Positions 1 through 9,684 are shown, counted from the first letter of the stretch. The stretch is DNA of 64,000 bases from Limnanthes douglasii subsp. nivea (GCA_036936605.1 JAUPFV010000002.1:199229273-199293272), one strand, 5' to 3'. A program made the numbers and translations. Notes: generated from the sequence alone by a model not told the origin.

Positions 1-1829
1 TACCAATGGAGGAGTTTGCAGCTGTGGCCAGTCTCTACGGAAACCACCACATTCCCTTCTATCACTTCAACATGGGTGATAATTATAAAGGAGTGGATGA
101 TCTGCTTGAGTCGGAGAGAAATTGGAGGACTCGATTCCTGTTCGTAAGTGGTGCTTGGGAGAACGGGAGGAAAATTAAAGTCGGAGTCAATCCAAGTCTC
201 CTCACCAGCAGATAGAGGAGTGATCGTAAGGCTCCTACTTTATATTCTTATTTCTACTTTTATCGAATTTTTTTAAACTGACTGGTCTTGTCTTTTTTCT
301 TAGCAGTGCTGCCCAAAGACTTAAGTGACTACTTAAAGGCCGGGCAGACTACTTGCACCAAGATCAACACTTGGGCTGCTGAAAAGTAGGGAAACTGGTT
401 TCACGATGCTTTCACAGGAGGCAACTTTGCAAGGTCTCACCTCTAGAACACTACTAGCCGGAGGGACTTGACCTGGGAATAACTCACCACTCCACCCCCT
501 CCGGATGTAGTCCTCAAGAGAACACATGAACCGGACGAGTCACTTTACTTTCCAGGCCGGGCCAAGGCCCCAAGTAAAATGAAAGGCAAGAAAAAGAAGG
601 GCAAGAAGGTTGTAGGTGAGGCTAACCCTGCCGAGGTGGAGGAGGCTGCTCCAAAAAATCCAGAGGGGCCAGCCTCAAGCCAGATCGATGCTCCTCTCTT
701 AGAAGTGGTGGAGCAGGAGAGTGTTAGGGAAGAGGTGGGATCTCCCAAACCTTCAAAGGTTCGCAAGAGAGACCGAAAACGCGGAGAAGAGAATAAGGAG
801 AGGGAGGCCAAAAATAAAAAGACCTCTAGGGGTGACGAACTCTCTCTCCGGACTCCGGAGCCTCTTCCCCCTGTAGACCCTACTGATCCGACAAGAGCAG
901 AGGAGATCCCTGGTGACTTTCACACTGTCGAGGTCGGAGGAGGAGACCTAAGTATTGATGGTGTTGACATCACAGGGCTCGATGGACTCGGTGACTATTT
1001 TGCAAACCTTCCCAGAGACGAATTTGCTGGGCCTTACCTCCCTCCAAGCACTTCGAACACCGTTACTTTTAATGGTAAGACTTTTACTGTTTCAAGTGAA
1101 AGGGATATTATAGCTCACTCCATTTTAAGTAATGTTCAGCCAGTGCTTGTTTTGGAGAAACAAGTTCGAGGTCAGGCAGATATTATCAAAGATCTCAAAT
1201 CTGACAAAGAGAAATTGTCCGATGATCTTCTTACTGCCACTCGACATGCTGACATTCTGAAGGGAGAAAACGAGGAGCTAAAGAAGAGCCAAGAGGGGTG
1301 GACCACAAAATTTGCTACTCTCGAAGACACTATCAAAGAGCTCCGGGAGAAGTTTTCCGGATTAGAGAAAGATCTCACCTCTTCAAAAGAGGAGGCAAAG
1401 GCCAATGATCAAGTCATCCACAACTTGACAAATGACAAGATTGCGCTCGAGAACACAGTGTCCAAGGCTGCAGAGGAGAAAGCTGATCTGTTAAGGGAGC
1501 ATGAGGCTAAAATTCAGGCCAAGATCGATGCTTATGCCAACAACGTAATAGATACTCAAGAGCAAATGTATGCCAAGGTGAAGTCAGACATGGTCCTGCT
1601 CTTTCATGAGAAGTTCCCGAAGAGGAACCTGGGAGATTTTTGGCTTCATGTAGAGTACAAAGACCTTCCCTTCCATACCATGGCTGATGGAGACTTGCAT
1701 GATTATTCCAGTGCTTCCTCCTCTGACGAAGAAGAAAACACCGGGGAGGGCCCTCACGAAGAGAAAGACGATCCCAAGAATAAGAAGAAGACAAGTGAGG
1801 CTGAGCCATCTTCAAAGGCTCAGTCTTAA
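1..1829 (+). pseudogene. Antisense ORF (aORF) of T1, 5'-truncated by window, spliced, with stop codons
   Basis: The reading frame runs from the window edge to 225, through a probable 81-nt phase-1 intron (226-306; GTAAG donor, T-rich tract, AG acceptor), and on to a stop at 1827-1829. In-frame stops lie at 213 (TAG), 387 (TAG), 444 (TAG) and 480 (TAA). The open portion from 579 encodes 416 aa: a Lys-rich start, an acidic/Ser-Thr linker, a long heptad-rich coiled coil (about residues 190-340) and a C-terminal block with EKFP...LG.FWLHV followed by an acidic Ser/Glu tail. Similar N-terminal (HHIPFYH, FNMGD, GAWEN) and C-terminal pieces occur on the minus strand of T4, and the C-terminal part also in T2. 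No known enzyme domain was recognised. The function of aORFs in Tat elements is unknown. Confidence 0.85.
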
Positions 1830-2223
1830 ACTATGAATTATCTTTTCACTTTTCATGTTACATGAATTAAATTCCTTGGAAGGCCAAGGCATTTTTGTTA
1901 TTGTGTCCGACATTTGACCGGATGGATCTTTTGTTTTGTTTGACAATTTAAAAGTCATTGGAAGGCCAAGAAACTTAGGTTATTTTAATGAATATCTTTG
2001 TTTTGCATAATTCTTGCATTCTTCCATAGTTTGTTTCAATTTTGGTGGCTAGTGTTTAAATAGCCCTTAGTTATTCCATAAATATTCTGAAGCGAGTGTT
2101 TAAACTTCTCCGATAACAAATATTTAAGTAGTCATCTTCAATTCAATCCGGGTGGTGTGACAAAAAACAAAGTAAGAACACTTCGAATTTTTTTAAGAAG
2201 GCATCAAGTTTTATAAAAATCCC
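1830..2223. other. T1 spacer between convergent aORF and integrase
   Basis: This is noncoding sequence between the 3' end of the plus-strand aORF and the 3' end of minus-strand integrase. Two loosely related stretches contain TTGGAAGGCCAAG (around 1877 and 1958). No ORF, LTR edge or tRNA was seen. Confidence 0.6.
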
Positions 2224-2272
2224 GGACACCTCATTAAAACCTCCCTGCGCCACCAGGGTAGGAAAGAGTATG
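2224..2272 (-). other. Conserved noncoding block downstream of integrase (T1 copy)
   Basis: The minus-strand 49-mer matches 13008-13056 of T2 at 47 of 49 positions, and its last 24 nt match T4 (40176-40199) at 21 of 24. It contains a purine-rich GGGAGG followed by TTTTAATGAGG. CCTACCCTG and CAGGGAGG can pair around a GTGGCG loop, with one bulged base. It sits between two convergent reading frames, beyond the integrase stop. Possible roles are an internal polypurine tract, a bidirectional 3'-end signal or an RNA structure; none can be chosen from sequence alone. Confidence 0.75.
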
Positions 2273-2322
2273 CCCCCAAATATTTACATGGATTTTTAAA
2301 CAAGTAAATATTTACATTGTTC

Positions 2323-3619
2323 CTACTCTAAGTACATCCGGAGATGTTCAATATTCCAAGGGTGATTCAAAACCCTTCCATCTTTATCTTCTAGCCAGTA
2401 TGTTCCAGGTTTCTAGCCAGTATGTTCCAGGTTTGAGCTTTTCAATGACCATATAAGGTCCTTCCCAAGTTGGGGCTAGTTTGCCGAGCAGCTTCTCTTT
2501 GGTGTGTAAGAAGACCTTCCATAACACCTTGTCCCCCGGCTGAAAATCTCTTCTTCTAACTCTAGAAGCAAACCTGCTTCTCATCAAACCCTGATAGTGT
2601 GCAGCTCTAAGGTGCGCCTTAACTCGTCTTTCCTCTATTAGGTCAAGTTGACCCCTGATTGCTACTTCGTTGGCGTGTTCGGAGAAATTGTGAACTCGAA
2701 AAGAAGGGAGAGTTTCCTCTATGGGAGCTATAGCATCCATCCCATAGACTAAGGCAAAGGGTGACTCTTGTGTTGCAGCCCCAGGAGTAGTCCGGTAGGC
2801 CCACAAAACCTCTTGTAAATAGCTAGGCCATTTCCCAGCAGCTCCTTCTAAATTTTTCTTCAAACCGGACAGTATAGTTTTGTTAGCCACTTCAACCTGA
2901 CCATTTGCTTGTTGGTGAAAAGGTGAAGAGAAACAATGTTGTACACCCCTTGAGGCAGAGAAACTCTCCATTTCCCTGTTGTCGAACTGTGGCCCATTGT
3001 TTGTCGTTATCTTTTGTGGAACACCAAATCTACAACAGATGTTGGATAAAATGAATTTTAGGACAGCTTTTGATGTTGTTCCTGCTAGCGGGGTTGCTTC
3101 AATCCACTTCGAAAAATATTCTATAGCAAAAATTATAGTTCTGCGTCTTCCGGACGCCATAGGAAGAGGTCCCACCAAATCTAACCCCCATCGAGCAAAA
3201 GGTATAGGCTCAGAAATTGACTCTAAAGGGATGGCTGGGACATGAATTTCATTACTATATCTCTGGCATGGATCACGCCTTCTCACCAGCTCCTTAGCAT
3301 CTTGTATTATAGAGGGCCAATAATAGCCAGCCAGTAAAACTCTCCTTGTTAGAGCCCTGAATCCACAGTGAGCTGATCCATCACCATCATGCAATTTGGA
3401 GAGGACTACTTGAGACTCATCATCTCCCAAACATCGCAAAAGAGGTTTACAGTAAGACTTTTTATACAGAACATCCCTTAGTATGATAAAACCACGAGCT
3501 TTGTGCTTCATTTTTCTTGCTAGTGATTTATCCGGAGGCAAGATGCCATCGGAGAGATACTGCAGGAGAGGGAATCTCCAATCTTGAGGTTGTTTCGTCT
3601 GTACATCGAAAATTTCTTC
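2323..3619 (-). pseudogene. T1 integrase, mutated
   Basis: This is the integrase region of pol, which inserts element cDNA into host DNA. Counting from the in-frame codon at 3541, the zinc-binding region has H51, H58 and C92, but the first Cys of the usual CxxC is not present (RRRDPCQR). The DDE core has D121 (GLDLVGP), an Asn pair where the second catalytic Asp is expected (TTNNGPQF, about residue 181), and E217. The C-terminal domain (LAPTWEGPY, KPGTYWLE) is shifted by an exact 22-bp tandem duplication at 2389-2432, so the frame ends at 2384; the frame before the duplication points to a stop at 2323. A TAG at 3620 separates it from the RNase H. Confidence 0.9.
2389..2432. repeat. Exact 22-bp tandem duplication in integrase C-terminus
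   Basis: Two identical adjacent 22-mers (2389-2410 and 2411-2432) start with TTCTAGCCAG. They add 22 nt to the minus-strand integrase frame and shift it before its natural end. A later-stage replication slip or repair event is likely; no such duplication occurs at the same point in T2 or T4. Confidence 0.95.
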
Positions 3620-5500
3620 CTATTTGCTCACATAGAGTCGAATGGAAGGGCACTCCAGCACATGGATCCAAGGATATGACTTAGTATATGCTATGGTAGC
3701 CAAGGAATCTGCTAGTTCATTCTCTGTCCGGGGTATATGCTCATAAACAATGCTTTTGAACTTAAGTGCCTCATTTTTAAGAAGAAGTAAGTACTTCACT
3801 AGTTGCTCCTTCTTGGCCTCAGATTGACCTTGCGCATGGTGGATAAGAAGCTGGGAATCGCTCATCAGCTTGACCTTTTTGGCCCCACAAATATAAGCTA
3901 ACTTTAAACCAGCTATAGCTGCTTCGTATTCGGACTCATTGTTGGAAGACCTAAAAGCAAAACATATAGCCTGGTACATTCTGTCACCGTATGGAGAAGT
4001 CAAGCACACCCCTGCACCACATCCCATAGTACTGGATCCACCATCTGTCCGGACGACCCAGACCTTTTTGTCTTTCATTTCAGTAGTCTGCTCCGTATCC
4101 CTATCAGAGTGGAATTCAACTAAAAAATCAGCCACAACTTGGGTTTTGATTGTTGTTCGAGGAGCAAAATCAATATCGAAATCCCCCAATTCCACTGACC
4201 ACTTAGTCATTCTACTTGAAATGTCTGCCTTTTGAAGAACACTCTTTAAGGGAAAAGATGTCCGGACGATAATAAGATGAGCCTGAAAATAAGGCCTCAT
4301 CTTCCTTGCAGCAATTACCAAGGCTAATGCTAATTTTTCGAGCTTTAAATAGCATTTTTCTGCATCTATCAAGCTCTTCCTGATGTAGTACACCGGATGG
4401 GGGTAATTATCCACCTCTCTTACCAATACAGCACTGATGGCACAATTTGAAACTGCCAAGTATACGAAGAGTGTCTGTCCATCAACAGGTTTAAATAAAG
4501 TCTTGGGGGAGGACAGATGTTTCTTAATCTCATTGAAAACCTCATCACACTGTGAAGTCCAGTCAAGTCCCTTCGCACCCTTTAAAGTTTGAAAAAACGG
4601 GGCACATCTGTCCGAAGACCTTGAGATGAATCGATTTAAAGCAGCCAACCTCCCAGTCAATCGTTGTACTTCTTTAACATTCTGAGGTGGCTCCATTTGG
4701 AACAAAGCATTAAGCTGGTCCAGATCGGGCTGTATCCCTAGATCACTTATTATATAACCTAGGAATTTCCCGGACTGCACTCTGAGCACATATTTTTCTG
4801 GATTTAGCTTTAAATTCACTTTTACTAAGTTAGCAAAAGTTTCTTGGAGGTCTGCCAAGTGTAGTTGTTCATCCATACTTTTCACCATCATGTCATCAAT
4901 GTATACTTCCATATTTCTTCCAATTTGATCAGCAGAGGCTTTGTTCACCAATCTCTGATAAGTAGCCCCATCATTTTTCAATCCAAATGGCATCACCTTG
5001 TAGCAATGAAGACCCCTGTCAGTGACAAATGTGTTATGCTCCTGATCCTTCGGATCTACTTTAATCTGATTATACCCGAAGAAAGCATCCATGAAGGATA
5101 GTAGCTTATTTCCAGAAGTGGAATCTACCAGTTGATCAATCCGGGGGACTGGATATAAATATTTTGGGCAAGCCCTATTGAGATCTGTAAAGTCAATGCA
5201 CATACACCACTTGCCATTTTTCTTTTTCACCAAGACCGGATTGGCAGTCCACAGAGGATATTGAGACTCCTTTATATGCCCCATTTTTGTGAGCCTGTCA
5301 ACTTCTTGAACAATAACATCAGCCTTTTCCTTGGAAAAATCCCTTCTCTTTTGTACCACAGGTGCTATGTCTCTCCGAATGGATAGGTGATGTGATATAA
5401 TATCAGCTGGAACCCTTGTAACATCAGCGTTGCACCAAGCAAAAACATGCTGATGGTCTTTCAGAAACTTCAACATCTTAATCTTCAGTTCGGATGGCAT
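3620..5500 (-). pseudogene. T1 reverse transcriptase, degenerate RNase H and second RNase H
   Basis: This is a 626-residue open segment of pol. The RT has FMDAFFGYNQI (136-146), MPFGLKNDGATYQR (170-183) and the catalytic box YIDDMMV (200-206). The connection and first RNase H (about 336-465) read VYLAVSNCA where a catalytic Asp would be expected, so this domain looks inactive. A second RNase H of archaeal type follows (480-606) with apparent catalytic residues D486, E524, D548 and D598 (TDGGSS, NNESEYEAA, SDSQLL, ELADSL). Known biology: Tat elements keep a degenerate first RNase H and an added second one. The upstream frame is broken by TGA at 5525-5527 and the downstream by TAG at 3620-3622. 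This domain block is otherwise intact. Confidence 0.95.
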
Positions 5501-5632
5501 TTTGGACCCTATCTTAACACTTCTTCATTCTTCCAAAGAGTGTGTTTCAACTTCTTCAACCGATATCAACACTCCAGGGGTCTCTCTGGGGTCATCAATT
5601 TCACCCTCACCCCTAGAAAGCCACTCAAAATG

Positions 5633-6907
5633 CTATTCTTCGTTGATACGAACTGCCCCCAACGTCCGTGGAGCCAGTGATGTAGCATAACATTCTCTTG
5701 CTACCTTTTGACTGCTCCGGACAACTCCCACTTGTCCTTGAACAGCATATTTCAAACATTGGTGGACTGTTGAGGCCACTGCATGCATCCTAGAGAGCCA
5801 AGACCTCCCTAAAATAGCATTATAACAAGTGGGACAATCCACCACAATAAAAAGTATCCTGACCATCTTCTTAAAAGGGCACTTGCCCAATAAAAATTCA
5901 TCTTCGAACTCCCCGATCACATTTGCTGAGCACCTAGTGAAGCCCACAATTGATCTGTCCGAACGCTGAATTACGGCTGGATTTTTTATCTTTTTGTAAG
6001 TGGTTAAGAAGAGGATATTGGCTGACCTCCCAGTATCCACCAAGATTCGTCTTATGTCATTGCCCCCAATGGATGCTCCTATGACAACAGCATCTTCATG
6101 AGGTCCAGTTATATCCCTTAAGTCATCTTCATCAAAAACAATGAAGGAAAATGGAATTTGTGATTGATAGGAGGTCATGCCTCCTTCCAGTTGGGTGGCT
6201 AAAGTATGAACGTGCCTCTTCACTGAAGAAGCAGTAGGAGCTGTCATAGTATCCCCTCCGAAAATTGTGAGTGACTCAAAAAAATCAATAAGCCCGACGA
6301 CTGTTATACAACGTTCCTCAATGGCACCCAACCTATTTCGAGTTGGATCAGGATCCAAATATTCTAACTCCACATCAAATCTTTCGATTATAACCATAGC
6401 TCCCTCCGGAGCAGCATTGCTCGGACCAACCCGATGAGCATTATCAGGCCTATTTCCTCCCCTTCTTTTGACATATGCCCCCAGCTTTTCTCTTTCAATT
6501 AAGTTATGAACTTCTTGTTTCAAGGCTATACAATCGTCAGTGGTATGGCCGAAATCATTATGGTACTGATAAAAAGAATTGTTACGATGTTCCCTAGGAG
6601 ATTGTAGTGCGGCCGGCCTTCTATAGTGTACTTCTTCCTTTGTTTTGTCATAAATGGTGGCCACACTTTCTTTTAACTCTGCAAACCAATCCGGTTGAAC
6701 CCAAGGCCCCCTTTTATTTCTAGATTGTTGACTCTGGGAAGGTGCAGCTGGCTGAGATTGAGCTTTAGCCCTGTTATGTCCTTGTCCGGTCTCCCTGGCC
6801 TTATTCCCGGATTGGTTTTGGTTGGGTTTTGGTGCAACCGGGGCAAACCTCACTTGCATGTGCACCCTAGTTTTCTTTGTTTCATCAACGTTGATTTGCT
6901 TTCCGAC
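5633..6907 (-). pseudogene. T1 gag C-terminus and aspartic protease
   Basis: The open segment is 410 aa from 6865, in the same frame as gag and RT. Residues 1-60 are Gln/Pro/Ser-rich and basic; about 98-111 (FYQYHNDFGHTTDDC) is a knuckle-like motif that lacks a Cys at its first position. The protease lies at about 240-400 with ILVDTGRSANILF (DTG at 277-279), the retroviral-type aspartic protease active-site pattern, although the usual Ser after DTG is Arg. The frame ends at TAG (5633-5635), after which it continues open to TGA at 5525. Its product would be cut from a Gag-Pol polyprotein. Confidence 0.92.
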
Positions 6908-7968
6908 CTAATTCAATTGATCTCCCCAAGTCATTGCTTTCTTTCTGGTCACTGAATCAGCCAAATTTTCAGGGTTTAAGCCATGTCTCAAGGATGTTAT
7001 TGTTACTTGCTCGAAGCAATTAGCCAGCCCGTTTTTGGTGTTCACAAAACGACTTATGTATTCTTTCAATGACTCGTTTGGTTCTTGGGCACAATGGATT
7101 ATTGTGTCCCCATTGCCATTCAATTCCTTACTCCTAACAAACTGCCTTCGAAAGGCCACCCAGAAGGTATCGAAGTTTCTGATGCAGCCTTGTGGTAGGC
7201 TGTTATACCACTTCAGAGCACTCCCCGTAAAGGACTGGGAGAATGCTCTACAGAGTAACTTGTCTTCATCATCGAAATTCATCATAAAGTTTTTAAATTG
7301 TTCCAAGTGGTTGTCCAGATCAGTACTGCCATCGTATTTTTCCATTTTAGTGCTATCGAACCTCTTAGGGAGGTTTCCGGACAAAATCTTGGAAGACAAT
7401 GGAGATTGTCTCCAATTCCGGCCACGACTGAACACAGTATCCTCATTGGGAGTTGCAAAGATACATGGGTCATCGTGGAAGGCAAAAGGATCCATCAGCA
7501 TCCGGTCTACATGCCTCCGGCTGTGAGATGATCCTTTGCCTATATTCTTCTTCAATTTCCCATGTCTATCCCTTTTTCTTGAATAATTTTTAATCAACTT
7601 TTGCTTCTTTTTGGATCGACCCTCATCAGTGCTGGAGGACAAGGACTCTTCGACTCCATCCTCGTCCGATGAGCTACCAGAAGACTCTGAGTCTGAATCA
7701 GAACTATCCACTAGCTTAGACCGGTGAGAATTTTTGGAGCTAGCATGAGTCTTCTTGGTACTCACATGAGTCTTTGAAGGATCATGCTCTCTAGGGTTGT
7801 CGGTATGATGAGCGACTGATGCTTTTGACTTTTCTTTGATGCCCATCTTAGCCTTCTCTGCCCTTAGAGCTTCTATCTCACCATTTAATCTATCACGCTG
7901 GTGTATTCATCGTTTTCACCCACCACTTCAAGCAAAGATGGTGGTACTTCCGGGGCGTCCGGATTCAT
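6908..7968 (-). pseudogene. T1 gag (capsid), frameshifted and stopped
   Basis: The likely start is the ATG at 7968 (MNPDAPEVPP). This frame stops at 7885-7887, while the next frame is open over the same spot and runs on through GEIEALRAEK and MGIKEKSK (7846) to TAG at 6908-6910, so a single-base indel near 7890 is inferred. The N-terminal half is a low-complexity Ser/Asp/Lys region. About residues 140-310 (from 7846) carry the retrotransposon gag core, with FSQSFTGSALKWYNSLPQG and a C-terminal NESLKEYISRF. Gag packages element RNA. The frame after the TAG is open into the next segment. Confidence 0.9.
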
Positions 7969-8020
7969 TCAGACTGATTTTTCCTGTTGGTTTCGAATGC
8001 TTGATTCAGGCACCGTCGTG

Positions 8021-8038
8021 CTCCCACTGTGGTCGCCA
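8021..8038 (-). other. T1 primer-binding site
   Basis: The plus strand CTCCCACTGTGGTCGCCA has the form of a tRNA 3' end with its CCA, so the element RNA (minus strand) would pair with a host tRNA here. It lies 3 nt inside the LTR edge, as expected. The tRNA is possibly tRNA-Arg, as in related elements, but the identity was not proven. Confidence 0.85.
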
Positions 8039-8041
8039 ATT

Positions 8042-8449
8042 TGGTGAGGTTTATTTTCATCTGAGGGTAAGTTTGTAATTTTTGTTTGGATTTTTGTGGA
8101 AGTTTGTAAGTATTTAATGTTTAAGTAGTGAGTAGAGGGATAATTAAGCAGCCTGGTTGTATTTAATTTTCATTACCCTCATTTAATGTTGGTGGTTGGG
8201 TATTTATACCCTTACATCTGGGCCTTATGGGCTTTCAGGTCATGTTTAATGGACCCGGGTCAAGTTTAAGGACCCATGAGCTCTTAGTAGGAGAGCAGGT
8301 AGCTTAGTCAAGAAGTGTTTAGGTTTTAAGTACTTTAGTTCTTGTCCGAACAGTCCAATGAGTGAGGTGTTCGAACTGCCCTGTCCGGTTTAAGTAGTAT
8401 TTGTCCGAACTGTCCCTGTCCGTAGTGGTAATAGAATCCGGACTCATCA
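8042..8449 (-). repeat. T1 5' LTR (408 bp)
   Basis: On the plus strand it starts TGGTGAG and ends CTCATCA, giving 7-bp terminal inverted repeats with one mismatch. It is adjacent to the primer-binding site. Repeated TGTCCG/GTCCGAAC-type motifs lie between 8340 and 8420, upstream of the TATA box on the element's strand, and may be enhancer repeats. The partner LTR lies left of the window, so neither its age nor the target-site duplication (right flank TATTC, 8450-8454) can be confirmed. Confidence 0.85.
8201..8210 (-). promoter_or_regulatory. TATA box of T1 LTR promoter
   Basis: The minus strand reads GGTATAAATA, in the middle of the LTR and in the right orientation to start the genomic RNA about 30 bp downstream (around 8170). 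Confidence 0.7.
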
Positions 8450-8669
8450 TATTCTAGTAGAAGAAACCAGAGTTTTGGAGATAGAATCGATGTCTCAGTT
8501 CTATTAGGATCCGGCCTCGATAAGAGCTAGTGTACAACGGTGCATGTCTCAGCGGGCAGTGTATAATCAACAAAATACATCTGCAGGACAAGCATCTCAA
8601 CCATATGTTCGACCTATGTCCAACAAGTGGGTCTGACCCACTCATTATACTGAGTTAACTTAGTGTGTA

Positions 8670-9003
8670 TCAACATTTTTCGGGAAAGCACGTGCAAATG
8701 TACACTTCCGTAAGCTTTTTCCGTTGCAGACTCTAAGGGAGCATATGAAGAATAAATGTTGTCAATTTCATGAAGATATTGGGCATGATACGAAAGATTG
8801 TGTGGCATGGAAAAAAGAAGTCCATTATTTGATAGATAATGGAAAATTAATAGATTTTGTGAAAAAAATCTGCGGTTGCCCCAAAGCAAAAAGTTTCTCT
8901 TAAGCACGAGGACACCATGATGATATCTGAAGCGGTCGATGAAGAATCTATTGATGCTTTTGATTTTACCGTAGAGTATCTAGATGCGAACCTGGGGAAG
9001 AAA
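8670..9003 (+). pseudogene. T2 gag C-terminal fragment
   Basis: One frame reads LREHMKNKCCQFHEDIGH then DTKDCVAWKKEVHYLIDNG. This is the Cys/His knuckle and helix that precede protease in Tat gag; it aligns with T1 (FYQYHNDFGHTTDDC) and T3 (RYCIYHEDVGHNIKDC). Several stops and frame changes follow before the protease. Confidence 0.8.
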
Positions 9004-9177
9004 TAATATAAACATGGTTGAAGAACCAATTGCTAGAGGAAAGGTTAGTGAATTATGTGCATTCTTTAAGTCACTAACCATTTTGGTGGAGATACAGTGG
9101 CAGGAATATCAAACTACTCTCGGAAGAGACACATTATTAGTCTGAAGACATAACTAGAAACAGGTGCTTTATCACAC

Positions 9178-9684
9178 ATGTACATAAATCTATCCCCAGT
9201 TCTTTACTTTGAAGATGATGACATGAGAGACATATTTGGTCTGCGTGTGGATGTAGTGGTAATCATAGTAGAGATAGTGGGAAATGAGATAAGGAAAATT
9301 TTGACTGATACTGGGAGTTCAACTAACATAATGTTTATGTCTACGTATAGCCAGATAAAAAATCCACCGACAATCTTGCAATCTGACCGGACGATAATGG
9401 GATTTACTAGAACTACTGTTGAAGTAGTTGGAGAGTTCGAAGGGATGGTGGAGTTGGGCCGAGGGTCATTCAAGAAGATAGTCACAATACTGTTTATAGG
9501 GGTGGACGTTATCTTTGGAAGGTCTTGGTTGTCTAAGATGCACGTTGTGCCATCTACTGTCCATGAGTGTTTGAAGTACATTATAGGTAGCAATGTGGGA
9601 ACAGTAAGAAACAACCAGAAGATGGCAAGAGAATGTTGCATTGGCCCCAAGCAGTTAAAGGGAGTCGAATCGAAAAAAGAATAA
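9178..9684 (+). pseudogene. T2 aspartic protease
   Basis: This is a 168-aa open segment with KILTDTGSSTNIMFMSTY, an intact DTGSS protease active site, and VIFGRSWLSKMHVVPSTVHECLKYI, which matches the T1 protease C-terminal half. The frame stops before RT. It would process the Gag-Pol polyprotein, but no intact polyprotein exists here. Confidence 0.88.

Larger units (their letters stand above)
1..8449 (-). mobile_element. Tat-lineage Ty3/gypsy LTR retrotransposon T1 (3' end outside window)
   Basis: Read on the minus strand the order is LTR (8449-8042), primer-binding site (8038-8021), gag, protease, RT, RNase H, second RNase H and integrase, with an additional ORF on the opposite strand beyond the integrase. 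An added second (archaeal-type) RNase H and an antisense ORF between integrase and 3' LTR are known traits of the plant Tat/Retand/Grande lineage. All of gag-pol from 7846 to 2384 lies in a single frame, broken only by point stops at 6908, 5633, 5525 and 3620; there is also a gag frameshift near 7890 and a 22-bp duplication at the integrase end. The element is therefore recent but not autonomous. The right flank is gag sequence of another element, so T1 looks nested in T2. Confidence 0.93.

Noticed and set aside
3620..6910. TAG stops in T1 pol as programmed readthrough sites
   Set aside because: They lie inside domain linkers at three places together with a TGA, and the aORF on the other strand has the same kind of stops; mutation is simpler. 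Left open as an alternative to test.
8045..8449. T1 LTR starting at 8045 (TGAGG) instead of 8042
   Set aside because: The start at 8042 gives better terminal inverted repeats (TGGTGAG with CTCATCA) and the usual short gap to the primer site.
9204..9650. 148-aa open frame on the minus strand
   Set aside because: It lies wholly antisense to the T2 protease, which has clear homology to T1; a shadow frame.
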